From VAZQ01 sp035263865 (GTDB lineage Bacteria > Pseudomonadota > Alphaproteobacteria > Rhizobiales > Xanthobacteraceae): a stretch of 5,546 nt of DNA. This document shows, piece by piece, positions 4,965 to 5,546 of this stretch. How positions within the stretch are numbered: position 1 is the stretch's first letter; every line of letters begins with the position of its first letter. The stretch is from NCBI GenBank assembly GCA_035263865.1, contig DATFQX010000418.1:1-5546 (forward strand). Direction: 5' to 3'. The notes below the pieces were generated by a model that did no database searches, had not been told where the DNA came from, and worked only from the letters and a program-made list of their open reading frames with translations. The translations under genes and the position numbers were made by a program.

Positions 4965-5546
4965 TCAAGCCCAAAACGCTTTCACCCGATCGGCCTCGTG
5001 TAGGGCACGATCGCGCCCTGCTTTCAGCGCCAGTTCGATCTCGGCAGCAGACAGCAGATGGACCTTGGCGGGGTCGGCGGCGATCAGAAGTGTCTTGGTT
5101 CCCGCGGCTTCGACATAGCTCAGTTCCTGCTCAATATCGTTCGGGATGTTGGAAAACCGCAGCCCTTTGTCGGTGAGCGCGACCACCAAGGCACGCTTGG
5201 CGCCGCCGATGAGATCGACGTGGGTGCTGGTCGAACACATGGCGCCGTCCATGCACAGCCGATCGCCGATCCAGGTGGGCCCGAAAACGCCTGGCAACGA
5301 CACGCTCGCGCAGACCGCATGCGAGATCGGAATGTTGCTCGATTGCGAGAGAACGAGGCGCTCGCCGGTGTAGCAATCCGTCGTCGTCGCGTGGAACCGC
5401 GGACTCGGCCAGGAGCGTCCGAGACTGAGGATATCGATCATAAGCTGGAGGTTGCGAACCGGCGGATTGCGTGCAGCCATGGCGCCGCGGCCGATTGATT
5501 GGATCGTGGCGACGCTGCCATCGCGAGCGGCTTCGGCGAGCTCACG
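4965..5546 (-). CDS. Patatin-like phospholipase family protein (5' end outside window)
   Basis: The minus-strand frame is open from the window edge to TGA at 4967-4965, giving 193 residues; the ATG at 5480 is probably internal because the frame reads well before it. The visible part is the C-terminal portion of a patatin-fold serine hydrolase (RssA/PlpD-like), which uses a Ser-Asp dyad to cleave acyl esters in lipids. Seen here are TTTDCYTGERLVLSQSSNIP, ISHAVCASVSLPGVFGPTW, then DRLCMDGAMCSTSTHVDLI, where D-G-A supplies the catalytic aspartate (codon 5249-5247), and GAKRALVVALTDKG followed by GTKTLLIAADP. The oxyanion loop and G-x-S-x-G nucleophile should lie upstream, beyond the window. No signal peptide can be judged. 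No frame damage is visible, so it is probably functional. Natural substrates of such bacterial proteins are mostly unproven. Confidence 0.85.
   Translation of the reverse strand, partial: RELAEAARDGSVATIQSIGRGAMAARNPPVRNLQLMIDILSLGRSWPSPRFHATTTDCYTGERLVLSQSSNIPISHAVCASVSLPGVFGPTWIGDRLCMDGAMCSTSTHVDLIGGAKRALVVALTDKGLRFSNIPNDIEQELSYVEAAGTKTLLIAADPAKVHLLSAAEIELALKAGRDRALHEADRVKAFWA

Noticed and set aside
4660..4974. Minus-strand 104-codon frame covering the Bug stub and the small phage gene
   Set aside because: It is out of frame with both recognisable segments and has no domain of its own.
5058..5498. Plus-strand 146-codon frame
   Set aside because: It is the antisense shadow of the patatin-like gene, which has clear catalytic motifs on the minus strand.

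Overview
The window is GC-rich, with coding style and protein families typical of Alphaproteobacteria of the Bradyrhizobium/Rhodopseudomonas (Nitrobacteraceae) type: an Omp25/Omp31-like barrel, a Bug-type (TctC) signal-peptide remnant, a SphA/MetA-like outer-membrane protein and a patatin-like hydrolase. This placement is inferred from protein style only; there is no rRNA or other marker here.

Layout. Positions 1-897 (+) hold the 3' part of a SphA/MetA-pathway outer-membrane barrel protein that starts outside the window. Positions 952-1235 (-) hold two small gene remnants joined end to end: a broken C-terminal winged-helix-like piece of a phage/plasmid-type primase or AAA ATPase, and a secretion signal with the first residues of an unknown exported protein. 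Positions 1236-1696 have no convincing gene but contain two adjacent short hairpins and the leader of the next gene. Positions 1697-3199 (+) encode an intact 500-residue protein that joins an Omp25-like barrel to a second SphA/'neuromedin U'-like barrel; this is the most unusual intact gene here.

Positions 3200-4865 look like a gene graveyard. A small gene at 3420-3666 (+) reads perfectly if one extra base is ignored. On the minus strand a phage packaging module is decaying: two small frames (4762-4625 and 4585-4499) run into the N-terminus of a large terminase (4506 to about 4228). The terminase keeps its Walker A motif but carries two frameshifts and has lost the rest of the protein. Just upstream of that module on the minus strand is a 26-codon Bug-family signal-peptide stub (4865-4785). 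Positions 4965-5546 (-) hold the C-terminal part of a patatin-like phospholipase that appears intact but runs off the window end.

The functional content is therefore two outer-membrane barrel genes and a lipid hydrolase, flanking a remnant of an integrated phage-like element. I found no CRISPR array, tRNA, rRNA, intact transposase or complete defence system. The best candidate for something new is the double-barrel fusion at 1697-3199.
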